Origin: Streptosporangium roseum DSM 43021
GTDB lineage: Bacteria; Actinomycetota; Actinomycetes; Streptosporangiales; Streptosporangiaceae
NCBI RefSeq assembly: GCF_000024865.1
Contig: NC_013595.1
Location: 6,944,001-7,008,000, forward strand
Length of the DNA stretch: 64,000 nt
Direction: 5' to 3'
Below are positions 15,799 to 25,784 of this stretch, piece after piece. Every line of letters starts with the position of its first letter. The stretch's first letter is position 1. The notes beneath the pieces were generated by a model. That model was given only the letters and a program-made list of their open reading frames with translations, was not told the DNA's origin and ran no database searches. The translations under genes were made by a program, and so were the position numbers.

Positions 15799-17472
15799 TC
15801 AGATCTCTTCGGCGGGCGCGGTCGGGTCGAGCTGGCGCGGCTGGGCCTCCACCCGGGGATGGTGCAGGTCGAAGGCCGGGCGCTCGGACCGGATGCGCGG
15901 CAGCGAGATGAAGTTGTGCCGCGGCGGCGGGCAGGAGGTCGCCCACTCCAGCGAGTTTCCGAAGCCCCACGGGTCGTCCCTGGTCACCTTCGGCGCGCGC
16001 CGGCTGGTCATCCACACGTTGTAGAGGAACGGCAGCGTGGAGACGCCGAGGATGAGGGCGCCGATCGAGGAGATCAGGTTCAGGCCGGTGAAGCCGTCGA
16101 CCGCGCTGTAGTCGGCGTAGCGGCGCGGCATGCCCTCCGCGCCCAGCCAGTGCTGGACCAGGAAGGTGGTGTGGAAGCCGATGAACAGCATCCAGAAGTG
16201 GACCTTGCCCAGGGTGTCGTTGAGCATCTTGCCGGTCATCTTGGGCCACCAGAAGTAGAAGCCCGCGAACATCGCGAACACCACGGTGCCGAAGACGACG
16301 TAGTGGAAGTGGGCCACGACGAAGTAGGAGTCGGTCACCTGGAAGTCCAGCGGCGGCGAGGCCAGGATGACTCCGGTCAGCCCGCCCAGCAGGAAGGTGA
16401 CCAGGAAGCCGATCGAGAACAGCATCGGCGACTCGAAGGACAGATGCCCTCGCCACATCGTGCCGATCCAGTTGAAGAACTTCACCCCGGTCGGTACCGC
16501 GATGAGGAACGTCATGAACGAGAAGAACGGCAGCAATACCCGGCCCGTCGCGAACATGTGGTGCGCCCACACGGTGATCGACAGACCGGCGATGGCGATG
16601 GTCGCGCCGACGAGGCCGATGTAGCCGAACAGCGGCTTGCGGCTGAAGACCGGGAGGACCTCGGTCACGATGCCGAAGAACGGCAGCGCGATGACGTAGA
16701 CCTCGGGGTGGCCGAAGAACCAGAACAGGTGCTGCCAGAGCATCGGCCCCCCGGTCTCGGGCGCGTAGATGTGCGTGCCGAACTTGCGGTCGGCCTCCAG
16801 GGCCAGCAGGGCGGCGGCCAGCACCGGGAAGGCGATCAGCACGAGCAGGCCGGTCAGCAGCACGTTCCAGGTGAACATCGGCATCCGGAACATGGTCATG
16901 CCGGGTGCGCGCATGCAGATGATCGTGGTGATGAAGTTGACCGAGCCGAGGATCGTGCCGAGGCCCGCCATCACCAGGCCGACGATCCACAGGTCACCGC
17001 CGGGCTGCGGGGAGTACGTGGCGACCGACAGGGGCGCGTATCCCGTCCACCCGAAGTCGGCGGCGCCCCCGTTGGTGGTGAAGCCGCTGAGCGTGATGAT
17101 CCCGCCGAACAGGAAGAGCCAGAAGCTCACCATGTTCAGGCGGGGGAAGGCCACGTCGGGCGCGCCGATCTGCAACGGCATGATCACGTTGGCGAATCCG
17201 GCGAACAGCGGCGTGGCGAACAGCAGCAGCATCAGAGTGCCGTGCATGGTGAACAGCTGGTTGTACTGCTGCTCGTTGACCACCTGGAGTCCGGGATGGG
17301 CCAGCTCCGCCCGGATGACCAGGGCCATGACCCCGGCGATCAGGAAGAACACGAATGAAGCGATCAGGTAGAGATATCCGATGACCTTGTGGTCGGTCGA
17401 GGACAGCCACGACGCGAGCCTCGATCCCTTGGCGGCAGGCACAAGCGTGGGCCTCTGCTGCACAGTGGTCAC
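15799..17472 (-). CDS. ctaD: cytochrome c oxidase subunit I (aa3-type)
   Basis: Catalytic membrane subunit of the terminal oxidase, reducing O2 with electrons from cytochrome c and pumping protons. 557 residues with twelve predicted membrane helices. Key motifs: FTMHGTLMLLLF (haem a His), FWFFGHPEVYVIALP (CuB His and cross-linked Tyr region), WAHHMFATG (His-His CuB ligands) and VAHFHYVVFG (haem a/a3 His pair). The N-terminus TTVQQRPTLVPAAKGSRL followed by WLSSTDHKVIGYLYL is typical for actinobacteria. GTG at 17472 has GGGAGGGAG upstream. No ctaC or ctaE is adjacent, so this is a stand-alone copy. Confidence 0.96.
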   Translation of the reverse strand: MTTVQQRPTLVPAAKGSRLASWLSSTDHKVIGYLYLIASFVFFLIAGVMALVIRAELAHPGLQVVNEQQYNQLFTMHGTLMLLLFATPLFAGFANVIMPLQIGAPDVAFPRLNMVSFWLFLFGGIITLSGFTTNGGAADFGWTGYAPLSVATYSPQPGGDLWIVGLVMAGLGTILGSVNFITTIICMRAPGMTMFRMPMFTWNVLLTGLLVLIAFPVLAAALLALEADRKFGTHIYAPETGGPMLWQHLFWFFGHPEVYVIALPFFGIVTEVLPVFSRKPLFGYIGLVGATIAIAGLSITVWAHHMFATGRVLLPFFSFMTFLIAVPTGVKFFNWIGTMWRGHLSFESPMLFSIGFLVTFLLGGLTGVILASPPLDFQVTDSYFVVAHFHYVVFGTVVFAMFAGFYFWWPKMTGKMLNDTLGKVHFWMLFIGFHTTFLVQHWLGAEGMPRRYADYSAVDGFTGLNLISSIGALILGVSTLPFLYNVWMTSRRAPKVTRDDPWGFGNSLEWATSCPPPRHNFISLPRIRSERPAFDLHHPRVEAQPRQLDPTAPAEEI

Positions 17473-17742
17473 AGCCGGCTCCCTCCCGTTGGCGTCAGCC
17501 GGACACGGCGGGACTCCTCCCAGCCGTCCACCCTGTCAACCCTCTGCCCGGCTTCCACATAACGGACACCCCTTACAGAAGGTCTCAAGCAGGTACAGAA
17601 CTGCTCTTTTACATAAATTTCCCCTCCGCTCTCCGGGGGAGACCGGACACCCCGGAATCCGGCCTTCCGGGACACCCGAGCGCGGCGTCACGGCCGGCGG
17701 CCCTCTGACGTTCCCTCGGGCCATAGGCCGTAAAGTCCCCAT

Positions 17743-19104
17743 GTGACCGCTATCGCCGAACTTGTCGCTGCACTCTCACCGGAGAAGGTGCTGACGGACC
17801 CCGATGTGACCGACTCCTACGCGCGGGACCGGACCTTCCTCGAACCGGGCAGGCCGCTGGCCGTCGTGCTGGCCGAAACCCGCGACGACGTCGTCGCCAC
17901 CCTCAGATGGGCGACCGAGCACCGGGTGCCGGTGGTGCCCCGGGGCGCCGGCACGGGACTGGCGGGCGGGGCGACGGCGATCGAGGGGGGCGTCGTCCTG
18001 GCGCTGCACAAGATGACGGCGATCAGGGAGCTCTCCCCCGCCGACGAGATCGCGGTGGTGGAGCCCGGCCTCATCACCGCGGACCTGGACCGGGCGGCCC
18101 GCGAGTACGGGCTCATGTACGCGCCCGACCCGTCCTCCTACGAGATCTCCACGATCGGCGGCAACCTGGCCACCAACGCGGGCGGCCTGCGGTGCGTCAA
18201 GTACGGCGTGACCCGCGACTCGGCGCTGGGCCTGGAGGTCGTGCTGGCGGACGGGCGGATCCTGAACACCGGCAGGCGCACGGTCAAGGGCGTGACGGGC
18301 TATGACCTGACCGGCCTGTTCGTCGGCTCGGAGGGGACGCTCGGCGTGATCACCGCGGCCACCGTACGGCTGCGCCGGGCGCCCGCGGTCTATCCGGCGA
18401 CGATCGCGGCCGAGTTCACCTCCCTCAGGGAGGCGGCGAGCGCGGTCGCGGCGATCATCGCCGCGGGATGCCAGCCGTCGCTGCTGGAGATGCTCGACCG
18501 GACCACGCTCAAGGCCATCGACGACTGGAGGAACATCGGGCTGGAGGAGTCGACCCAGGCGATGCTGATCGCGCAGTCGGACGCGGCGGACGCCCCCGCG
18601 GTCTCCGCGCGGATGGCGGAACTGTGCACCGCCAACGGCTCCCCCTTCGTGGCGGTCTCCTCGTCCCCACAGGAGGCCGAGGAGCTGATCGGGGTACGGC
18701 GGATGGCCTACCAGGCCAAGGAACGGCTCGGCAAGTGCCTGGTGGAGGACGTGTGCGTGCCGCGCTCCGCGCTGCCGTACATGATCGAGAAGATCGAGGC
18801 CGTCGCGGCGAAGTACGACGTGCTGATCGCCACGGTGGCCCACGCGGGCGACGGCAACCTGCACCCGATCTTCATCTTCGACCACGGCCTGGCCGAACCG
18901 CCGCCCAACGTCTGGGCGGCCGCCGACGAGGTCTTCCGGGAGACCCTGGAGATGGGTGGCACGCTCACCGGCGAGCACGGCGTCGGGCTGCTGAAGCGGC
19001 GCTGGCTCTCCCTGGAGAGCGGACCGGTCACCGAGGAGATCCACCACGGGATCAAGCAGGTCTTCGACCCGCTCGGCATCCTCAATCCAGGTAAGGCCAT
19101 CTGA
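17743..19104 (+). CDS. FAD-linked oxidase, glycolate oxidase subunit GlcD-like
   Basis: Oxidises an alpha-hydroxy acid (glycolate, D-lactate or similar) with FAD of the vanillyl-alcohol oxidase fold. 453 residues: an FAD-binding PCMH domain with VPVVPRGAGTGLAGGA at about 67-82 and STIGGNLATNAGG at about 140-152, FVGSEGTLGVIT near 198, and a C-terminal domain with VAHAGDGNLHP (metal/substrate His) and GTLTGEHGVGLLK. Length is normal for GlcD. The start GTG 17743 has no Shine-Dalgarno, and a -10-like TAAAGT ends 6 bp upstream, so the mRNA may be leaderless. Divergent from ctaD. No GlcE/GlcF partner is adjacent. Confidence 0.92.
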   Translation: MTAIAELVAALSPEKVLTDPDVTDSYARDRTFLEPGRPLAVVLAETRDDVVATLRWATEHRVPVVPRGAGTGLAGGATAIEGGVVLALHKMTAIRELSPADEIAVVEPGLITADLDRAAREYGLMYAPDPSSYEISTIGGNLATNAGGLRCVKYGVTRDSALGLEVVLADGRILNTGRRTVKGVTGYDLTGLFVGSEGTLGVITAATVRLRRAPAVYPATIAAEFTSLREAASAVAAIIAAGCQPSLLEMLDRTTLKAIDDWRNIGLEESTQAMLIAQSDAADAPAVSARMAELCTANGSPFVAVSSSPQEAEELIGVRRMAYQAKERLGKCLVEDVCVPRSALPYMIEKIEAVAAKYDVLIATVAHAGDGNLHPIFIFDHGLAEPPPNVWAAADEVFRETLEMGGTLTGEHGVGLLKRRWLSLESGPVTEEIHHGIKQVFDPLGILNPGKAI

Positions 19105-19119
19105 CCTCTGATCTGCTGC

Positions 19120-19146
19120 GATCCGCCCCGGCGGGGGAGGCGGATC
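19120..19146 (+). terminator. hairpin after glcD-like gene
   Basis: GATCCGCC (19120-19127) pairs with GGCGGATC (19139-19146) around an 11-nt GC-rich loop, 16 bp after the stop codon. Confidence 0.65.
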
Positions 19147-19230
19147 TCAATAGATCGTCCGCATCACTGCCCACACTGGTAGCGTTCTACACCACATAAC
19201 CCATTTTACATGCATTGTCGGGGGGTCATT

Positions 19231-21009
19231 GTGGTGCAGCCGCTGTCGGCGGAGGATCCTCGGCGGCTGGGACCGTTCGAGCTGACCAGCCGGCTCGGGG
19301 AGGGCGGCCAGGGGGTCGTCTACCTGGGGCAGGGCCCGGCGGGCGAGCAGGTCGCGGTCAAGCTTCTCCACCATGGGCTGGCCTCCGATCCCGACGCCCG
19401 GACACGCTTCCTGCGCGAGGTCTCGGTCGCCCAGCGGGTGGCCCGGTTCTGCACCGCCCCGGTGCTCCACGCCGACCTCGCGGGCAGCCAGCCGTACATC
19501 GTGAGCGAGTACGTGCCGGGCCTCTCCCTGCGCCAGCTCGTCGACAAGGAGGGCCCGCGGCGCGGCGCCGCGCTCGAACGGCTCGCGATCAGCACGGCCA
19601 CCGCCCTGTCGGCGATCCACCGCGCGGGAATCCTGCACCGCGACTTCAAGCCGGCGAACGTGCTGATGGGCCCGGAGGGCCCGGTGGTGATCGACTTCGG
19701 CATCGCCAGGGCGCTGGACTCCCCCGGGATGACCGCGACCGGGATGGCGATGGGGACGCCGTCCTACCTGGCCCCCGAACAGCTCAGCGAGGGCGAGGTG
19801 ACGGCCGCCGCGGACGTCTTCGCCTGGGGCGTCACGATGGTCTTCGCCGCGACGGGGAAGCCCGCGTTCGGCGCGGACTCCATCGCCGTGGTGATGAACC
19901 GGATCCTGACGATGGAGCCCGAGCTGGGCGGCCTGGAGGGGCAGCTGCGCCTCCTCGTCGCCGCGTGCCTGTCCAAGGACCCGTCACGGCGTCCCACCGC
20001 CGAGGAGCTCGTCAGCCATCTGATGGGCGCGACGATCGCCTCCCCGGTCCGGCGCCAGGCTCCCGCGCCCGCCGCCCCGCCGCACGCTCCCGCCCCGCCG
20101 CACGCGTCCGCTCGCTCACCGCATGACTCCTCGGCCACCGTCCCGCCGCAGGCTCCCGTGCCGCAGCCCCGGCAGAAGACGCGCCGGCCGGTCGGCCTCC
20201 TGCTCGCGGGGACGGCCGCGCTGGTCGTGGTGGGCGGCGGGACGGCGGTGGCCCTGCAGGGCGGCGAGAAGGCGGCGGCGGTGCGGCCCGTGGCGTCGGC
20301 GCCCGCCTCCCAGGAGGCCGAGGAGTCGGACCCGGCGCTCACCCCGGACGACCCGCCCTCGGCGTGGGAGTCCCCCAAGCCCAGGAAGAGCCCCTCCCCC
20401 TCCGTCCGGGTCACGAGCGAGACGGTCTCCCAGCCGACGGTCCGACCGGCCGACCAGCCGACCGGCCAGCCGACCAAGAAGGCGGGCGGGGACTCCGGGG
20501 ACGGCGAGCCGGAGCCGGACGAGAAGACGTCGGAGCCGCCCTCGGTGATCGAGCCGACGGACGCGGGCCTGCCGTCCCCGACGGCCAAACCGACGGCGAC
20601 CGCCAAACCGACCGCCAAACCGACGGCGAAGCCCACGTCGAAGCCCTCCCCGACCGGCAAGCAGACGATCTCGCCGCCGAAGCCGAACCCCTACACCCCG
20701 ACGGGCGTCTGCGGCGCGGGCTACAAGGTGGTCAACTCCAGGGCCCTCGGCTCCGCGGCGACCATCTACCTGCTCTACAGCTCCGGCGCCGGCAAGAACT
20801 GCGTCGTCACCATGGCCAAGTACGTGATCCCCTCGAAGGTCAGCATGAACGCGACGCTCCAGGTGAAGGGCGGCTCGTCGGGCAGCAACCCCGGCTCCTT
20901 CACCGCCTACGCGGGCCCCGTACGGCTCTCCGCCGTCAAGAAGTGCGTCATCTGGGGCGGCTCGCACGGCTCCCTGTCATGGAAGAGCGGCTGGAGCCAC
21001 TGCGGCTGA
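19231..21009 (+). CDS. receptor-type Ser/Thr protein kinase with SapA-like ectodomain
   Basis: PASTA-less PknB-type kinase, 592 residues from GTG 19231 (GGGGGG 4 bp upstream; in-frame ATG at 19210 is an alternative). Kinase domain residues about 15-270 with a complete catalytic set: LGEGGQGVVYLG, K44 in VAVKLL, HRDFKPANVLM (D138), IDFGIAR (D155) and APE-type LAPEQLSEG. A Pro/Ala juxtamembrane linker follows, one membrane helix near 320-342 (VGLLLAGTAALVVVGGGTAVAL), and an extracellular Pro/Thr/Lys stalk with AKPT repeats. A final domain of about 105 residues reads GVCGAGYKVVNSRALGS ... GKNCVVTM ... SHCG. That domain resembles spore-associated protein A (SapA) of Streptomyces as I remember it, with four Cys. 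It could sense a cell-wall or surface ligand. Confidence 0.9.
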   Translation: MVQPLSAEDPRRLGPFELTSRLGEGGQGVVYLGQGPAGEQVAVKLLHHGLASDPDARTRFLREVSVAQRVARFCTAPVLHADLAGSQPYIVSEYVPGLSLRQLVDKEGPRRGAALERLAISTATALSAIHRAGILHRDFKPANVLMGPEGPVVIDFGIARALDSPGMTATGMAMGTPSYLAPEQLSEGEVTAAADVFAWGVTMVFAATGKPAFGADSIAVVMNRILTMEPELGGLEGQLRLLVAACLSKDPSRRPTAEELVSHLMGATIASPVRRQAPAPAAPPHAPAPPHASARSPHDSSATVPPQAPVPQPRQKTRRPVGLLLAGTAALVVVGGGTAVALQGGEKAAAVRPVASAPASQEAEESDPALTPDDPPSAWESPKPRKSPSPSVRVTSETVSQPTVRPADQPTGQPTKKAGGDSGDGEPEPDEKTSEPPSVIEPTDAGLPSPTAKPTATAKPTAKPTAKPTSKPSPTGKQTISPPKPNPYTPTGVCGAGYKVVNSRALGSAATIYLLYSSGAGKNCVVTMAKYVIPSKVSMNATLQVKGGSSGSNPGSFTAYAGPVRLSAVKKCVIWGGSHGSLSWKSGWSHCG

Positions 21010-21285
21010 CCCGGCTGCCCGGCCCAGGCTCCACGCCCGTCCCCGGAGCCGGGGCCGCGAAGGACGTGGAGCGGAGCCGCCCCTGGTAGCGGGGCGGGTT
21101 GTCGGCTACGTTAACTGGCGTGATCGTCAAGTCCGAGGCGCCGACCGGCCGCGCGAGGTCTTCGTGCGGCGGGGCGCGGAAGGACTGCGCCGCCTGCAGG
21201 GGCAGGAGCCGGCCGATCCGGCGCCGGCCCCCCGGCTGCCCGCCGTGATGCCGGCCACGTCCGCGTCAACCGAGGGAGGCGGCGC
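21010..21285. other. intergenic, no supported gene
   Basis: An open frame runs into the carboxylase start (EVFVRRGAEGLRRLQG segment), but it has no start codon with a ribosome-binding site and no family I know. The AT-richer GGCTACGTTAACTGG near 21105 is a plausible promoter area. Confidence 0.4.
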
Positions 21286-22869
<1,584 letters not shown>

Positions 22870-22877
22870 ACGTGCCC

Positions 22878-24881
22878 ATGATCAGCCGTCTTCTCGTCGC
22901 CAACCGGGGTGAGATCGCCCGCCGCGTCTTCCGCACCTGCCGCGACCTCGGCATCGAGACCGTCGCGGTCTTCTCCGACGCGGACGCCACCGCACCCCAC
23001 GTGTCGGAGGCCGACCACGCCGTACGGCTCGCCGGGGTCAGGCCCGCCGACACCTACCTGTCCGTGGAGGCGATCGTCGGCGCGGCCCTCGCGACCGGGG
23101 CCGACGCCGTCCATCCGGGCTACGGCTTCCTGTCGGAGAACGCGGCGTTCGCGCGGGCCGTGCTCGACGCCGGGCTGACCTGGGTCGGCCCCTCCCCCGA
23201 GGCCATCGCCGCGATGGGCTCCAAGATCGGCGCGAAGGCCCTGATGGCCGAGGCCGGAGTCCCGGTGCTCCCGGGTTTCACCGCCGCGCCCGGCTCCTCG
23301 GCGGCCGAGCTCGAACAGGGCCTGGCCGGCATGTCCGCCCCGGCGGGCGGATCGGCGCCCAGCCGGCGGACGCCCTTGCTGGTGAAGGCCTCGGCCGGGG
23401 GCGGCGGGCGCGGGATGCGGATCGTGGAGCCGACCGGCGACCTGCCCGGCGCGGTCGAGTCCGCCCGGCGGGAGGCCGAGTCGGCGTTCGGCGACGGCAC
23501 GGTCTTCGTCGAGCCCCTGCTGGAGGACGCCCGGCACATCGAGGTCCAGATCCTGGCCGACCGGCACGGAACGGTGTGGACGCTGGGCGAGCGGGAGTGC
23601 TCGATCCAGCGGCGGCACCAGAAGGTGATCGAGGAGACCCCCTCCCCGGCGATCTCCCCCGCGATGCGGGCGCGGCTGTGCGACGCGGCGGTCAGGGCGG
23701 CGGAGGCGATCGGATACGCCGGGGCGGGGACCGTCGAGTTCCTGGTGAAGGACGACACGGTCGCCTTCCTGGAGATGAACACCAGGCTCCAGGTCGAGCA
23801 CCCGGTCACCGAGTGCGTCTACGGCGTCGACCTGGTCGAGCTCCAGCTCCGGATCGCCGAGGGCGCCCGGCTCCCCGAGGCTCCGCCGTCCCCGGCGGGC
23901 CACGCCGTCGAGGCACGGCTCTACGCCGAGGACCCCGCCCGCGACTGGCTGCCGCAGAGCGGCACCCTGCACCGCTTCGACGTCCCCGGGGTGAGCTCCC
24001 GCTTCGCCCCCGTGCCCGGCGGGACGTCCCACGGCCTCCGGCTGGACTCCGGCGTCGAGGACGGCTCCGAGATCGGCGTCCACTACGACCCGATGCTCGC
24101 CAAGGTCATCTCCTACGGAGCCTGCCGCGCCGACGCCGTCAGAAGGCTCGCCACCGCCCTGTCGAACGCGAGGATCCACGGGCCCGTCACCAACCGGGAC
24201 CTCCTGGTCGGGGTCCTGCGCCACGAGGCGTTCCTCGCGGGAGACACCCACACCGGCTTCCTCACCGAGCACCGCGACACCCTGTCCGCCGGGCCGGGCG
24301 CCGTACGCCTGTCCGCCCTCGCCGCGGCCCTCGCCCAGGCGGCGGCGGGCCGGGCGGCGGCGGCCGTGCAGGCCGGGCTGCCCAGCGGGTGGCGGAACGT
24401 GGTCTCACAGCCGCAGCGCGCGGCCTTCGGGGAGGCGGAGGTCGCCTACCGGATCACCCGGGACGGCCTGCGGGCCGAAGGCTTCCCCGACACGGTCCTG
24501 GTCGGCGCCACGCCCGACCTGGTCGTCCTGGAGACCTCCGGCGTGCGGCACAGGTTCGCCGTGGCCCGCTATGACGGCGTGACCCACGTGGACTCCCCCC
24601 TCGGCCCCGTACGGCTCACGCCCCTGGAACGGCTCCCCGAACCGGCCACGCGTGTGGCGCCGGGCTCCCTGCTGGCGCCGATGCCCGGTACCGTGCTCCG
24701 CGTCGAGGTGAAATCGGGCGAGCACGTCACCGCGGGCCAGGTGGTCGTGGTGCTGGAGGCAATGAAGATGGAACATCAGATCACCGCCCCCGCGGCGGGC
24801 ACGGTCTCCGCGCTGAACGTGGTGCCGGGCCGGCAGGTCGAGGCGGAGGCCGTACTGGCCGTCATCGAGGAGCGGGCATGA
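22878..24881 (+). CDS. acyl-CoA carboxylase, biotin carboxylase/BCCP (alpha) subunit
   Basis: ATP-dependent carboxylation of its own biotin. 667 residues: N-domain SRLLVANRGEIARRVFRTC, ATP-grasp with KASAGGGGRGMR at about 166-177, the carboxylase signature VEFLVKDDTVAFLEMNTRLQ with EHPVTE after it, a BT-like linker, and the C-terminal biotinyl domain with the biotin Lys in EAMKMEH near residue 633. It is complete compared with MccA-type proteins (650-670). ATG 22878 lies 8 bp past the beta-subunit stop; in-frame GTGs at 22866 and 22872 are alternatives, so translation is coupled. It overlaps the next gene by 4 bp. Confidence 0.94.
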   Translation: MISRLLVANRGEIARRVFRTCRDLGIETVAVFSDADATAPHVSEADHAVRLAGVRPADTYLSVEAIVGAALATGADAVHPGYGFLSENAAFARAVLDAGLTWVGPSPEAIAAMGSKIGAKALMAEAGVPVLPGFTAAPGSSAAELEQGLAGMSAPAGGSAPSRRTPLLVKASAGGGGRGMRIVEPTGDLPGAVESARREAESAFGDGTVFVEPLLEDARHIEVQILADRHGTVWTLGERECSIQRRHQKVIEETPSPAISPAMRARLCDAAVRAAEAIGYAGAGTVEFLVKDDTVAFLEMNTRLQVEHPVTECVYGVDLVELQLRIAEGARLPEAPPSPAGHAVEARLYAEDPARDWLPQSGTLHRFDVPGVSSRFAPVPGGTSHGLRLDSGVEDGSEIGVHYDPMLAKVISYGACRADAVRRLATALSNARIHGPVTNRDLLVGVLRHEAFLAGDTHTGFLTEHRDTLSAGPGAVRLSALAAALAQAAAGRAAAAVQAGLPSGWRNVVSQPQRAAFGEAEVAYRITRDGLRAEGFPDTVLVGATPDLVVLETSGVRHRFAVARYDGVTHVDSPLGPVRLTPLERLPEPATRVAPGSLLAPMPGTVLRVEVKSGEHVTAGQVVVVLEAMKMEHQITAPAAGTVSALNVVPGRQVEAEAVLAVIEERA

Positions 24882-25681
24882 ACACCGACGGGGGCTGGCC
24901 AGTGGAACGCCTGGTGCACAGGGAGGTGTCCGGCGGGGTCGCGACGATCACGATGGACTCCCCGCGCAACCGGAACGCGCTGTCCGTGCGGCTGCTGGGC
25001 GATCTGGAGGACCGGCTCAACTGGGCGCTCGCCGAGGAGAGCGTGCGGGTCATCGTGCTCACCGGCACCGGGCCGGTGTTCTGCGCCGGCGCGGACCTCA
25101 AGGAGCAGCGGGTCGAGCCGGGCAGCGCGCACGAGGCGCCGGTGACCGCCTCGTTCCCGGAGATCATGAACCTGATCTGGGAGAGCCCCAAGCCGGTCGT
25201 CTGCCGGTTGAACGGCACCGCGCGCGCCGGAGGGCTGGGCCTGGTGGCGGCCTGCGACTTCGCGATCGCGCCGGACACGGCGTCGTTCGCGTTCACCGAG
25301 GTACGGCTCGGCGTCGTCCCCGCGATGATCTCGGTGACCGTGCTGCGGCGGCTGGATCCCCGGGCCGCGGCCGAGTACCTGCTCACCGGGGAGACCTTCG
25401 ACGCCGCCCGCGCGCAGGAGATCGGCCTGCTCACCCGCGCCGTGCCGGAGGAGGATCTGGACGGCACGGTCGCCCACTACACAGACATGCTGCTGCGCGG
25501 GGGGCCCGAGGCGCTGGCGCTGACCAAGCAGCTCGTGCGGACCGTGCCGGCGCTGCCGGTGGAGGAGGGCCTGCGCCGGATGGCCGAGCTGTCCGCCCGG
25601 CGCTTCACCTCCGCCGAGGGCCAGGAGGGCATCGCCGCCTTCATGGAGAAACGGCCCGCGTCCTGGATCCCCCGGTCCTGA
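24878..25681 (+). CDS. enoyl-CoA hydratase/isomerase (crotonase) family protein
   Basis: Probably hydrates the carboxylated enoyl-CoA made by the preceding carboxylase (methylglutaconyl-CoA hydratase-type role, inference). 267 residues with the crotonase fold: VFCAGADLKEQ forms the first oxyanion loop, and NGTARAGGLGLVAACDFAIA the second. FTEVRLGVVPAMISV supplies a Glu at the catalytic position. Usual length about 260. ATG overlaps the biotin carboxylase stop (ATGA), so the genes are translationally coupled. Confidence 0.91.
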   Translation: MNTDGGWPVERLVHREVSGGVATITMDSPRNRNALSVRLLGDLEDRLNWALAEESVRVIVLTGTGPVFCAGADLKEQRVEPGSAHEAPVTASFPEIMNLIWESPKPVVCRLNGTARAGGLGLVAACDFAIAPDTASFAFTEVRLGVVPAMISVTVLRRLDPRAAAEYLLTGETFDAARAQEIGLLTRAVPEEDLDGTVAHYTDMLLRGGPEALALTKQLVRTVPALPVEEGLRRMAELSARRFTSAEGQEGIAAFMEKRPASWIPRS

Positions 25682-25725
25682 AGGGCCCGCCGCGCGCCGG
25701 TTCCGGAGGCCTGACGTCGCCCCGC

Positions 25726-25766
25726 CGCGGGCCCTGGATTCCAGGGCCACGCGGGCCCTGGATTCC
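25726..25766. repeat. 17-bp direct repeat / GGCCCTGG palindrome before atuA-like gene
   Basis: CGCGGGCCCTGGATTCC occurs at 25726-25742 and 25750-25766. The segment 25730-25748 also forms a stem GGCCCTGG-ATT-CCAGGGCC. It lies between the hydratase and the AtuA-like gene and may attenuate read-through. Confidence 0.55.
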
Positions 25767-25784
25767 CCAGCCATAGGAGGCTCG

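Noticed and set aside
21010..21285. Small acyl-CoA carboxylase epsilon-type subunit before the carboxylase operon
   Set aside because: An open frame exists, but it has no start codon with ribosome-binding site and lacks the short epsilon-subunit pattern.
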